From the NCBI GenBank assembly GCA_031286245.1, contig JAITUO010000209.1, forward strand, positions 1-5,180: DNA of 5,180 nucleotides. The letters are read 5' to 3'. The notes under the pieces were generated by a model. That model did not search any database. It saw only the letters and a program-made list of their open reading frames with translations, and was not told the origin of the DNA. This stretch comes from Coriobacteriales bacterium. Its GTDB lineage: Bacteria; Actinomycetota; Coriobacteriia; Coriobacteriales; UBA8131. The position numbers were made by a program, and so were the translations under genes. Below are positions 1 to 4,984 of this stretch, piece after piece (position 1 is the first letter of the stretch; each line of letters begins with the position of its first letter).

Positions 1-1397
1 TTCCTGATGCTGTCGTAATCAAAGGTGGCACCATTAGCGGTAATCAAGCTCAATATGGCGGTGGAGCATATATCACTAAAGACAGTTTTATGGATATGCA
101 GGCAGGAACGATCTCAGACAACACAGCTGATGATAACGGCGGTGGAATCTTCACTGAGGATTATGATAATCTTACCGTCGGCCCGGATGCCGAATTTTCC
201 TTAAACAAGGCTGCTGCCTTCTCGCTGGATCGTGATCCTGCACAAGATGCAGTGTATGCAGCAAACATCCTCTCAGACAAATGGTCAACGCCTTTTACCC
301 AAGGCTATAACAACTACGATATCAACCATGGTTTTGTCCTTTACTACCTGGTTACCTTTATGTGGAACGACGGTACTGGAGATGAGTATGATAGTGTCAA
401 CGTGCTCAAAGCTTCACCGGCAGCCACAATAGGCGATGCGAATATGCCATCTGATCCTTTACGAACCGAATACGACTTTACGGAATGGAACACAGAGCCG
501 GACAATAGTGGCACACAGTTCACCTCCGCCACACCGGTAGAAGGTAATATTTTGGTTTATGCGCAATGGGAAGCCAAGCCCCAATACGCAGTGACTGTGG
601 ATGGAAGCTATGCCAGTGATACCGGTGCCGGCAACTATTACGAAAACGCTGTCGTCACTATCAATGCCGGTATTCGGAGTGGCTACACCTTCGTTAACTG
701 GACAACCAGTGATGGAGTGGTCTTTACCGATGCGTCCAGTGCAACGACCACCTTTACTATGCCAGCTCAAAATGTGGCCGTCACTGCCAACTGGTTGCTG
801 ATTCCTGTGCCTTATACAGTGAAGGTAGATGAAAGTTATGCCAGCGATACCGGTGCCGGTGTCTATTACGAAAACGATACCGTCACCATCGATGCCGGTA
901 TTCGAAGCGGGTATACCTTCATTAATTGGACGACCTATGATGGAGTGGTCTTTACCGATGCGTCCAGTGCAACGACCACCTTTACTATGCCAGCTCAAAA
1001 TGTAACCGTCACTGCCAACTGGACGGCAATTCCTCGGGAATTCAAAGTGACAGTGAATGGGAGCTATGCCAGTAATACCGGTGCCGGCAACTATTATGAA
1101 AACGCTACCGTCACCATCAATGCCGGTACCCGAAGTGGGTATAGCTTCATTAACTGGACAACCAGTGATGGAGTGGTCTTTGCCAATGCAACCTCTGCAA
1201 CGACCACCTTTACTATGCCAGCGCAAAATGTAACCGTCACTGCCAACTGGAAATATCTCGAAGGAGGTACACCTTCCACCGGAGATAGCAATTTATTACT
1301 CTGGACAGTGTTATTGGTATTAGCCGACCTTGGTATGATCAGTTTTTTGCTGAGGTATAAGAAAGCCAGAAGGAGACCCCAACACGCGTATCGATAA
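1..1397 (+). CDS. Cell-wall-anchored surface protein with InlB-type repeats (3' part; start lies outside the window)
   Basis: The frame is open from the left edge (first full codon at base 3), so the Met codon at 90 is internal; 464 residues are visible. The N-terminal part has glycine-rich GGT-I-SGN and GGGIFT motifs typical of secreted parallel beta-helix adhesin repeats. A Listeria-Bacteroides (InlB B-type) repeat follows at about 351-575, ending in the YAQWEA motif. Three divergent InlB-type repeats of 68 residues come next, each ending in VTANW. The C-terminus has the motif TPSTGD (1269-1286), a hydrophobic segment of about 20 residues, and a positive tail (RYKKARRR). That layout is a sortase sorting signal, so the protein is probably attached to peptidoglycan on the cell surface and may take part in adhesion. 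The first residue of the motif is Thr rather than Leu, closer to the S/P-PxTG motifs known for some clostridial sortases. The domain type is secure; the ligand is unknown. Confidence 0.85.
   Translation, partial: PDAVVIKGGTISGNQAQYGGGAYITKDSFMDMQAGTISDNTADDNGGGIFTEDYDNLTVGPDAEFSLNKAAAFSLDRDPAQDAVYAANILSDKWSTPFTQGYNNYDINHGFVLYYLVTFMWNDGTGDEYDSVNVLKASPAATIGDANMPSDPLRTEYDFTEWNTEPDNSGTQFTSATPVEGNILVYAQWEAKPQYAVTVDGSYASDTGAGNYYENAVVTINAGIRSGYTFVNWTTSDGVVFTDASSATTTFTMPAQNVAVTANWLLIPVPYTVKVDESYASDTGAGVYYENDTVTIDAGIRSGYTFINWTTYDGVVFTDASSATTTFTMPAQNVTVTANWTAIPREFKVTVNGSYASNTGAGNYYENATVTINAGTRSGYSFINWTTSDGVVFANATSATTTFTMPAQNVTVTANWKYLEGGTPSTGDSNLLLWTVLLVLADLGMISFLLRYKKARRRPQHAYR
591..1250 (+). repeat. 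Three in-frame tandem repeats, exact 228-bp period (InlB-type domains)
   Basis: The repeat cores lie at 591-794, 819-1022 and 1047-1250, each 204 bp (68 residues), separated by 24-bp linkers, so the period is exactly 228 bp. The protein core runs from VTV(D/N)GSYAS to VTANW. Bases 711-775 and 939-1003 are identical over 65 nt, including synonymous positions, and the third copy is only slightly different. Such DNA-level identity points to recent duplication or gene conversion rather than selection on the protein alone. The copies give a stalk-like array that can gain or lose units by recombination. Confidence 0.9.
1269..1394 (+). other. C-terminal sortase sorting signal
   Basis: This part encodes TPSTGD, then a hydrophobic stretch (LLLWTVLLVLADLGMISFLL), then RYKKARRR and a short tail. 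The order of pentapeptide, membrane segment and basic tail is the standard cell-wall sorting signal. Cleavage would fall between Thr and Gly. The Thr at the first position is non-canonical, so the matching sortase may not be a class A enzyme. Confidence 0.75.
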
Positions 1398-1447
1398 ATG
1401 ATGCTTCATACTCGCTTTGGTGTTCATTGTTGACTATCTGTTAATAA

Positions 1448-1484
1448 ATGGCGCTGGGAGCCAAATATCGATACCCAGCGCCAT
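1448..1484 (-). terminator. Stem-loop in the convergent intergenic region, probable terminator of the minus-strand gene
   Basis: There is a perfect 11-bp inverted repeat, ATGGCGCTGGG (1448-1458) and CCCAGCGCCAT (1474-1484), with a 15-nt loop. Read on the minus strand the stem is followed by TTTATTAA, a modest U-rich tail, about 44 bp after the stop codon of the URO-D-family gene. On the plus strand no T-run follows, so it would be a weak terminator for the surface protein gene, although a stem alone can serve both directions in a convergent pair. Confidence 0.65.
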
Positions 1485-1527
1485 CGCGCTACTAAAACCT
1501 ATAAGCTCCAAGTAATTCTATCTAACC

Positions 1528-2526
1528 TTACTTGTAATAATCGTAACGAATCTTCTCAAACTCATCAGCCATCCACTGACCTTGCAGGACCTGGGCATCG
1601 GACTGTCCTGGGATACCGGTAGTCATGTAGTAGTTGTTGGCGGCAACCGCTCCGCCTGGAGCCATGATGTCCCAGAAGGCTTTGAATTCAGCACGTACCT
1701 GTTCTTCACTGGTAGTTTCATCCCAGAAACGATTCTCCGGGAAGCAGCAGAGGATTAAATCACGTCCATACTGTTTCTTTAAAGCCGGCTCATCGTTGGA
1801 GCCCTGAACAGGATCCCAGAAGCAAACTCCCATCGACAACAGATCTTCGAGATACGGTATAAAGTACCCGCAGTTGTGATGTCCAACAGGCAGGTCGGCT
1901 TCCCGGAAGACGTCATAGTAAGCCCTCCAGTAGGGAGCAATCAGTTCCCTGAACATCTCGACCGATAAGAAAGGCGCACGCTCATGAGCGATGTCATCAG
2001 CCAGGAACCCGAAGTCAGGCTTGAAATAGTGGATATACTTCTTGGTGTGCTTGATACTCCAACTGGTGATGTAGTCCATTAAAGCCTTGACCTCTTCGGG
2101 CTCCTCCACACAAGCCGAAAGCCCCTCGGAAAATCCCATCAACCCCATCAAAGGTTGGAAATTGCCCAAGCTGCAACCACCGCCCTGCGGTAGGTTGGGA
2201 TCACGGTTATCATCGGCTTCTTTGGCCCAGGCAGCCCATTGTGAGTCATCGAAATCCTCTTCGGGAAGCTTGACCACATCGCGCCATTTGGTGATGTCTT
2301 TTAGAATGAAGTCATGGGTCTTCGGCATGGCTGCTGGTGTCACATTGCTTGTATCAATGACCTGCTCGACACCAAAAATGTCTTTACCAGTCCCGTCTGG
2401 GTTACGCTCACCCATCATAAAGGGCAGAAAGCTGAACGCCCAGAAAAGGGTGTACTCCGATAGATACTCCGGCATCTCCTTGTTGATCATGCGCATGAAG
2501 TTCTCTCTGATACTCAGTGTTGGCAT
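1528..2526 (-). CDS. Uroporphyrinogen decarboxylase (URO-D) family protein, probable corrinoid-linked methyltransferase
   Basis: The product has 332 residues and is cytoplasmic, with no signal peptide. It resembles the MtaA/MtbA branch of the URO-D fold rather than true HemE: it lacks a recognisable HemE N-terminal arginine motif and has the metal-binding pattern H217-x-C219 (in VGHHNCG) with further cysteines at 260-261 (LILCCF), matching the His-x-Cys...Cys zinc site that activates a thiol in corrinoid:thiol methyltransferases. Other family-like segments are the GCSLGNFQPLMG stretch near residue 120 and DFGFLADDIA near 171-180. The start is well fixed, with AGGGAGA (plus-strand 2533-2539) 6 nt upstream of the ATG. 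No corrinoid protein or partner methyltransferase gene is adjacent here, so the substrate (a methoxylated aromatic or methylamine, for example) is not determined. Family membership is confident; the methyltransferase role is inferred. Confidence 0.85.
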   Translation of the reverse strand: MPTLSIRENFMRMINKEMPEYLSEYTLFWAFSFLPFMMGERNPDGTGKDIFGVEQVIDTSNVTPAAMPKTHDFILKDITKWRDVVKLPEEDFDDSQWAAWAKEADDNRDPNLPQGGGCSLGNFQPLMGLMGFSEGLSACVEEPEEVKALMDYITSWSIKHTKKYIHYFKPDFGFLADDIAHERAPFLSVEMFRELIAPYWRAYYDVFREADLPVGHHNCGYFIPYLEDLLSMGVCFWDPVQGSNDEPALKKQYGRDLILCCFPENRFWDETTSEEQVRAEFKAFWDIMAPGGAVAANNYYMTTGIPGQSDAQVLQGQWMADEFEKIRYDYYK

Positions 2527-2547
2527 GTTTTATCTCCCTTTCTTTTG

Positions 2548-2570
2548 TTGGCGGATCAAATGCCCGCCAA
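2548..2570. promoter_or_regulatory. 7-bp inverted repeat at the predicted transcription start, possible operator
   Basis: TTGGCGG (2548-2554) and CCGCCAA (2564-2570) form a perfect inverted repeat with a 9-bp spacer. One arm abuts the predicted -10 element of the minus-strand gene and the other lies just inside its transcript. If the start near 2563 is right, only part of the repeat is transcribed, so a DNA-binding site for a repressor fits better than an RNA hairpin. It lies directly before the ribosome binding site of the gene. Confidence 0.4.
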
Positions 2571-2599
2571 TTCTAATTCCACTCAACGATGATACTCAA
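2570..2599 (-). promoter_or_regulatory. Candidate promoter of the URO-D-family gene
   Basis: On the minus strand there is a TTGAGT -35 element (plus 2594-2599), an 18-bp spacer and a TAGAAT -10 element (plus 2570-2575). They match consensus at four and five of six positions. Transcription would begin near 2563, leaving a leader of about 37 nt before the start codon at 2526. The match is fair and nothing else in the region is better. Confidence 0.45.
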
Positions 2600-2811
2600 A
2601 CGTCCATCGCTAACTGTGCGGCTGGTTTTGTCGCCACTCAGTGACAGCTTATTCACCGTTTCACTGTCGCAGCAATCTTGCCGCCTCTCAGTTCTGCTTT
2701 CGGTAATAATACCGCAAATGCAGAAATCATTGCTGTTTTACAGCATCAAGCTGCGAATAACAACAGGATTTGTCGGTAAAAAGTATACATGGCACATCAT
2801 TGGCAGTGACA
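2571..2811. other. Divergent intergenic region without a convincing gene
   Basis: Between the URO-D-family gene (start 2526) and the repair gene (start 2905) there are 378 bp. Short open frames exist on both strands, but none has a ribosome binding site with a recognisable protein. Apart from the two candidate promoters and the 7-bp palindrome at the left end, I see only a weak inverted repeat, CAGTGA (2639-2644) and TCACTG (2661-2666). The region probably holds control sequences for both genes. Confidence 0.5.
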
Positions 2812-2817
2812 TATAAT
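2789..2817 (+). promoter_or_regulatory. Candidate promoter of the alkC-like gene
   Basis: ATGGCA (2789-2794, four of six matches to TTGACA), a 17-bp spacer and a perfect TATAAT (2812-2817) form a good sigma-70/A-type promoter. Transcription would start near 2824, about 80 nt before the ATG at 2905. This also argues against the in-frame TTG at 2770 as the start, since that lies upstream of the transcript. Confidence 0.55.
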
Positions 2818-2904
2818 GATGTAGAAAACCATGTAGGACCAACGCAGTTAAACAGGGAGATTGAAACAGCCTTTACCCAGTTAATTAAAGAGGGGGAGAA
2901 AACC

Positions 2905-3990
2905 ATGCCAGACCTTCTAAAAGACATGCTCAATCACAAGTCATTAACTGAGTTTGCTATGGCTATTAAATCAGTCTATGCCACTTTTCCAGTCAGCGAG
3001 TTCGTCACATCTACAATGGACGAGACCTGGAACAGCTTGGAACTCAAAGCCAGAGGCCGGCAGGTCAGTATAAACCTCGGCAAATACCTGCCGGCAGACT
3101 ATCGAACAGCCATTGGCATTATCGATAAAGTTATCACCTCATACAACGGCCCAAGCATTTTCTGCTTTCCGGATTTCGTTGAAGTATTCGGTCAAGACGA
3201 TGCTGATTGGGATTTCTCAATTGCAGCCCTAAAACGATATACCCCATACGCTTCGTCGGAGTTTGCGGTCCGGCCGTTCATTATCAAAGACGAAAAACGC
3301 ATGATGGCACAGATGTATGCCTGGTCTAAACACGAAAACGAGCACGTCCGCAGGCTTTCCAGTGAAGGCTGTCGTCCACAACTACCATGGGGCCTGGTCT
3401 TATCCACATTTAAAAAAGACCCCTCACCGATTCTGCCGATTCTCGAACAACTGAAGACTGACCCCTCCTCCATCGTGCGCAACAGTGTCGCCAACAACCT
3501 GAATGACATCTCCAAAACTAATCCGGATATCGTCGTAAAATTGGCGCAGGACTGGTATGGAAAAGATGAGAGCACCGACTGGATATTGAAACACGGCTGT
3601 CGGACGCTGCTGAAGAAAGGCGATCGTACAGTGCTGGCGATCTTTGGCTTTGAGGATGCTACTTCGATTAATGTCGATGACCTGGTTATTGAATCACCTT
3701 CAATTTCATATGGAGAAGACCTGGTGTTTGCGTTTACGATCATGTCCTCAACAGCGATTAAGGTCAGGTTGGAGTATGCGATCGATTATGTGAAATCCAG
3801 TGGTAAGCGGAACCGGAAGGTTTTCAAGATCTCTGAAGTTGTGTTGAAGGCGAAAGAAAAACGGTCGTATACCAGGCGTCATGCTTTTCAAGATAACAGT
3901 ACAAGAAAACATTATCCTGGGATCCATTCAATCACACTCATCGTTAATGGCACTGAGCGGGGAATGCTGGACTTCGAATTGGTTGTTTGA
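2905..3990 (+). CDS. alkC: AlkC-type DNA alkylation repair glycosylase
   Basis: The 361-residue product resembles the AlkC/AlkD superfamily of HEAT-like-repeat DNA glycosylases, which remove alkylated bases such as 3-methyladenine without flipping the base out. Residues about 1-250 form helical HEAT-like repeats, with family-type motifs SSEFAVRPF (117-125), HVRRLSSEGCRPQLPW (147-162) and IVRNSVANNLNDI (190-202). The acidic residues E119 and D201 sit where I would expect catalytic or DNA-contacting acids, but this mapping is from memory. Residues about 255-361 look like the C-terminal beta-rich Ig-like domain found in one AlkC branch. The frame stays open upstream to a TTG at 2770, but ATG 2905 has the strong site AGGGGGAG (2891-2898) 6 nt away and gives the usual family length of about 360. 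The hydrolase gene begins 48 bp downstream. Confidence 0.88.
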   Translation: MPDLLKDMLNHKSLTEFAMAIKSVYATFPVSEFVTSTMDETWNSLELKARGRQVSINLGKYLPADYRTAIGIIDKVITSYNGPSIFCFPDFVEVFGQDDADWDFSIAALKRYTPYASSEFAVRPFIIKDEKRMMAQMYAWSKHENEHVRRLSSEGCRPQLPWGLVLSTFKKDPSPILPILEQLKTDPSSIVRNSVANNLNDISKTNPDIVVKLAQDWYGKDESTDWILKHGCRTLLKKGDRTVLAIFGFEDATSINVDDLVIESPSISYGEDLVFAFTIMSSTAIKVRLEYAIDYVKSSGKRNRKVFKISEVVLKAKEKRSYTRRHAFQDNSTRKHYPGIHSITLIVNGTERGMLDFELVV

Positions 3991-4038
3991 TTTCGCAGAC
4001 TGAGTGGGTTTGCCAGGGAAGGGAGTGATTGGAGACAG

Positions 4039-4506
4039 ATGGCGACTGCTGTGCTGGTCATTGATTTGCAAGAGAACACCATTGGTGACAAGCTGAGCAA
4101 ACGGTATCGTCCGGGTTTGATTGATGATATCAATGCCCGATTGGCAATCAGCGTCCAAGCCGATGAGCTGGTGGTCTACATTAAAAACCTCAAGAGTTTA
4201 CGCAGCGGCAAGGTGCTTTCTCCATTGGTTGAGGGGCTAGATGTCGTCTCTGATCACATCCTTACGAAAGACCGAACCAGTGCCTTTGCCAATCCTGAAT
4301 TATTGACGCTTCTGAAAAACCATGGCGTAGAACATGTTGAGCTAGTAGGGGTAGACGGTAACCAATGCATAGCCATTACTGCTGTTAATGCCATAAACCT
4401 CGGCTTGGCGGTGACCTTATCCCCGTTATTGGTGGGAGTAGCCAACGCCGAACGTTTTGAGCAAACCAAAGCCCGACTTCAGAAAGCCGGTGTCTTAGTA
4501 ATCTGA
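4039..4506 (+). CDS. Isochorismatase-like cysteine hydrolase
   Basis: The 155-residue cytoplasmic protein has the cysteine hydrolase (isochorismatase/nicotinamidase) fold signature: strand motif AVLVIDLQ with D9, LTKDRTSAF with K77, and GVDGNQCIAITAVNA with nucleophile C110. These give the family's Asp-Lys-Cys triad. It is shorter than typical nicotinamidases and isochorismatases (about 180-210 residues), and I cannot see the metal-binding His pair of nicotinamidases, so the substrate is unknown. GGAG (4031-4034) lies 4 nt before the ATG. It starts 48 bp after the alkC-like gene with no terminator between, so the two are probably cotranscribed; a functional link to base repair is only a possibility. 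Confidence 0.85.
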   Translation: MATAVLVIDLQENTIGDKLSKRYRPGLIDDINARLAISVQADELVVYIKNLKSLRSGKVLSPLVEGLDVVSDHILTKDRTSAFANPELLTLLKNHGVEHVELVGVDGNQCIAITAVNAINLGLAVTLSPLLVGVANAERFEQTKARLQKAGVLVI

Positions 4507-4550
4507 GAGCAGATAATCTGACTTTGTATCTTAAGAAGACCCTGGCGTTT

Positions 4551-4584
4551 TGGTGAAATCGTGGGCTTACCAACGATTTCACCA
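4551..4584. repeat. Perfect 12-bp inverted repeat downstream of the hydrolase gene
   Basis: TGGTGAAATCGT (4551-4562) and ACGATTTCACCA (4573-4584) are exact reverse complements around a 10-nt loop, inside which GG and CC can also pair. It lies 44 bp after the stop codon, where a terminator is expected, but no T-run follows the stem on either strand (TTGCC on plus, AAAAC on minus). It may be a Rho-type or processed 3' end stem, a protein-binding site or an interspersed repeat. Confidence 0.7.
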
Positions 4585-4593
4585 TTGCCTAAT

Positions 4594-4656
4594 GTCGCAC
4601 AAACTGTATTGCGACCTGTAGACAAACAGACAAGTGCGACCAGTCGCACGACCTGT
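4594..4656. repeat. Cluster of GTCGCAC motifs upstream of the ilv leader promoter
   Basis: GTCGCAC occurs at 4594-4600 and 4643-4649, its reverse complement GTGCGAC at 4634-4640, and a one-mismatch reverse copy TTGCGAC at 4609-4615. The second pair makes a near-continuous palindrome, GTGCGAC-CA-GTCGCAC (4634-4649); the first pair has an 8-bp spacer. In addition CGACCTGT is directly repeated at 4612-4619 and 4649-4656. Two dyads about 37-40 bp apart, ending about 65 bp before the -35 element, look like paired regulator sites. The regulator is not known. Confidence 0.5.
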
Positions 4657-4720
4657 TGGCAATGACGTCTAGCATGATGATCTTTAACGCTGTTTTTATT
4701 GCCTCTACTCTGTTGGCCTC

Positions 4721-4750
4721 TTGACAGAAGGCCTTATAAACGGGTATAAA
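4721..4750 (+). promoter_or_regulatory. Strong promoter of the acetolactate synthase leader
   Basis: A perfect -35 TTGACA (4721-4726), an 18-bp spacer and TATAAA (4745-4750, five of six) form the best promoter in the window. Transcription would start near 4757, only about 15 nt before the leader peptide ATG at 4772, which leaves just enough room for its ribosome binding site. Confidence 0.8.
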
Positions 4751-4771
4751 TGCACAATCGAAAGGAAGCGC

Positions 4772-4867
4772 ATGAGATTGTCCAAGGTCATCAATGTAGT
4801 AGTAAGCGTCGCTGGCGTAGTAGCCAGTGCTGCCGGTGGCCTGCGCGACAAGGTAAGCCAGTCATAA
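4772..4867 (+). CDS. Valine-rich leader peptide of the acetolactate synthase attenuator
   Basis: This is a 31-codon ORF ending in TAA, preceded by AAAGGAAG (4761-4768). It begins MRLSKVINVVVSVAGVV. Eight of 31 codons are valine (codons 6, 9, 10, 11, 13, 16, 17 and 28), six of them GTA, with one Ile and two Leu. It lies between a strong promoter and a terminator placed before the acetolactate synthase gene. Leader peptides of this composition control ilv operons in enterobacteria and corynebacteria: ribosomes that stall for lack of charged valine tRNA let the operon be transcribed. The peptide itself probably has no function beyond being translated. I am confident because the promoter, ribosome binding site, codon runs, terminator and downstream gene all agree. 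Confidence 0.85.
   Translation: MRLSKVINVVVSVAGVVASAAGGLRDKVSQS
4810..4829 (+). promoter_or_regulatory. Leader hairpin competing with the antiterminator (1:2 stem)
   Basis: CGCTGGC (4810-4816) and GCCAGTG (4823-4829) pair over 7 bp including one G-U, with the loop GTAGTA (4817-4822), which is valine codons 16-17. The 3' arm shares two bases (4828-4829) with the antiterminator segment. A ribosome stalled at codons 9-11 would reach the 5' arm and keep this hairpin open. Confidence 0.6.
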
Positions 4868-4905
4868 GACTACCTGTCCGATCAAAGACCTCAATCCCGG
4901 CAGCA
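4828..4905 (+). promoter_or_regulatory. Antiterminator pairing (2:3)
   Basis: TGCTGCCGG (4828-4836, within leader codons 19-22) is the perfect 9-nt reverse complement of CCGGCAGCA (4897-4905), which contains almost all of the 5' arm of the terminator. The two pairings exclude each other, so forming this one prevents termination. The pairing segment lies just downstream of the valine runs, as required for ribosome-mediated attenuation. Confidence 0.7.
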
Positions 4906-4927
4906 AGAACAGCTGACCGGGTTTTTT
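4896..4927 (+). terminator. Attenuator terminator before acetolactate synthase (3:4)
   Basis: CCCGGCAGC (4896-4904) pairs with GCTG-CCGGG (4912-4921, one bulged A at 4916), giving a 9-bp GC-rich stem with loop AAGAACA, followed by six T residues (4922-4927). It is a textbook intrinsic terminator located 28 bp after the leader stop codon and 57 bp before the structural gene, so it works as a conditional stop rather than the end of an operon. Confidence 0.88.
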
Positions 4928-4984
4928 AATGCCTCCAACCGCCCAGTCAGTATTGTCTGAACCGCCCTGTACCAAGGAGACCGC

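Noticed and set aside
459..1226. 255-residue open frame on the minus strand across the surface protein repeats
   Set aside because: It is the antisense shadow of the three 228-bp repeats: its own sequence repeats with the same period, it has no ribosome binding site and it matches no known protein type.
2087..2644. 185-residue plus-strand frame opposite the URO-D-family gene
   Set aside because: It has low-complexity Ser/Pro-rich composition and no ribosome binding site, and it is fully antisense to a confidently identified gene.
2639..2666. CAGTGA...TCACTG inverted repeat
   Set aside because: With only 6 bp arms and a 16-bp spacer, it is expected by chance in a region of this size.
2770..2904. 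Upstream extension of the alkC-like gene to a TTG start
   Set aside because: The extension has no good ribosome binding site, lies partly upstream of the predicted promoter and makes the protein longer than the family, while ATG 2905 has a strong site at proper spacing.
4750..4929. 59-codon open frame starting at ATG 4750, in another frame over the leader
   Set aside because: Its start overlaps the -10 element and precedes the predicted transcription start. It has no ribosome binding site, and the valine-rich frame at 4772 explains the region better.
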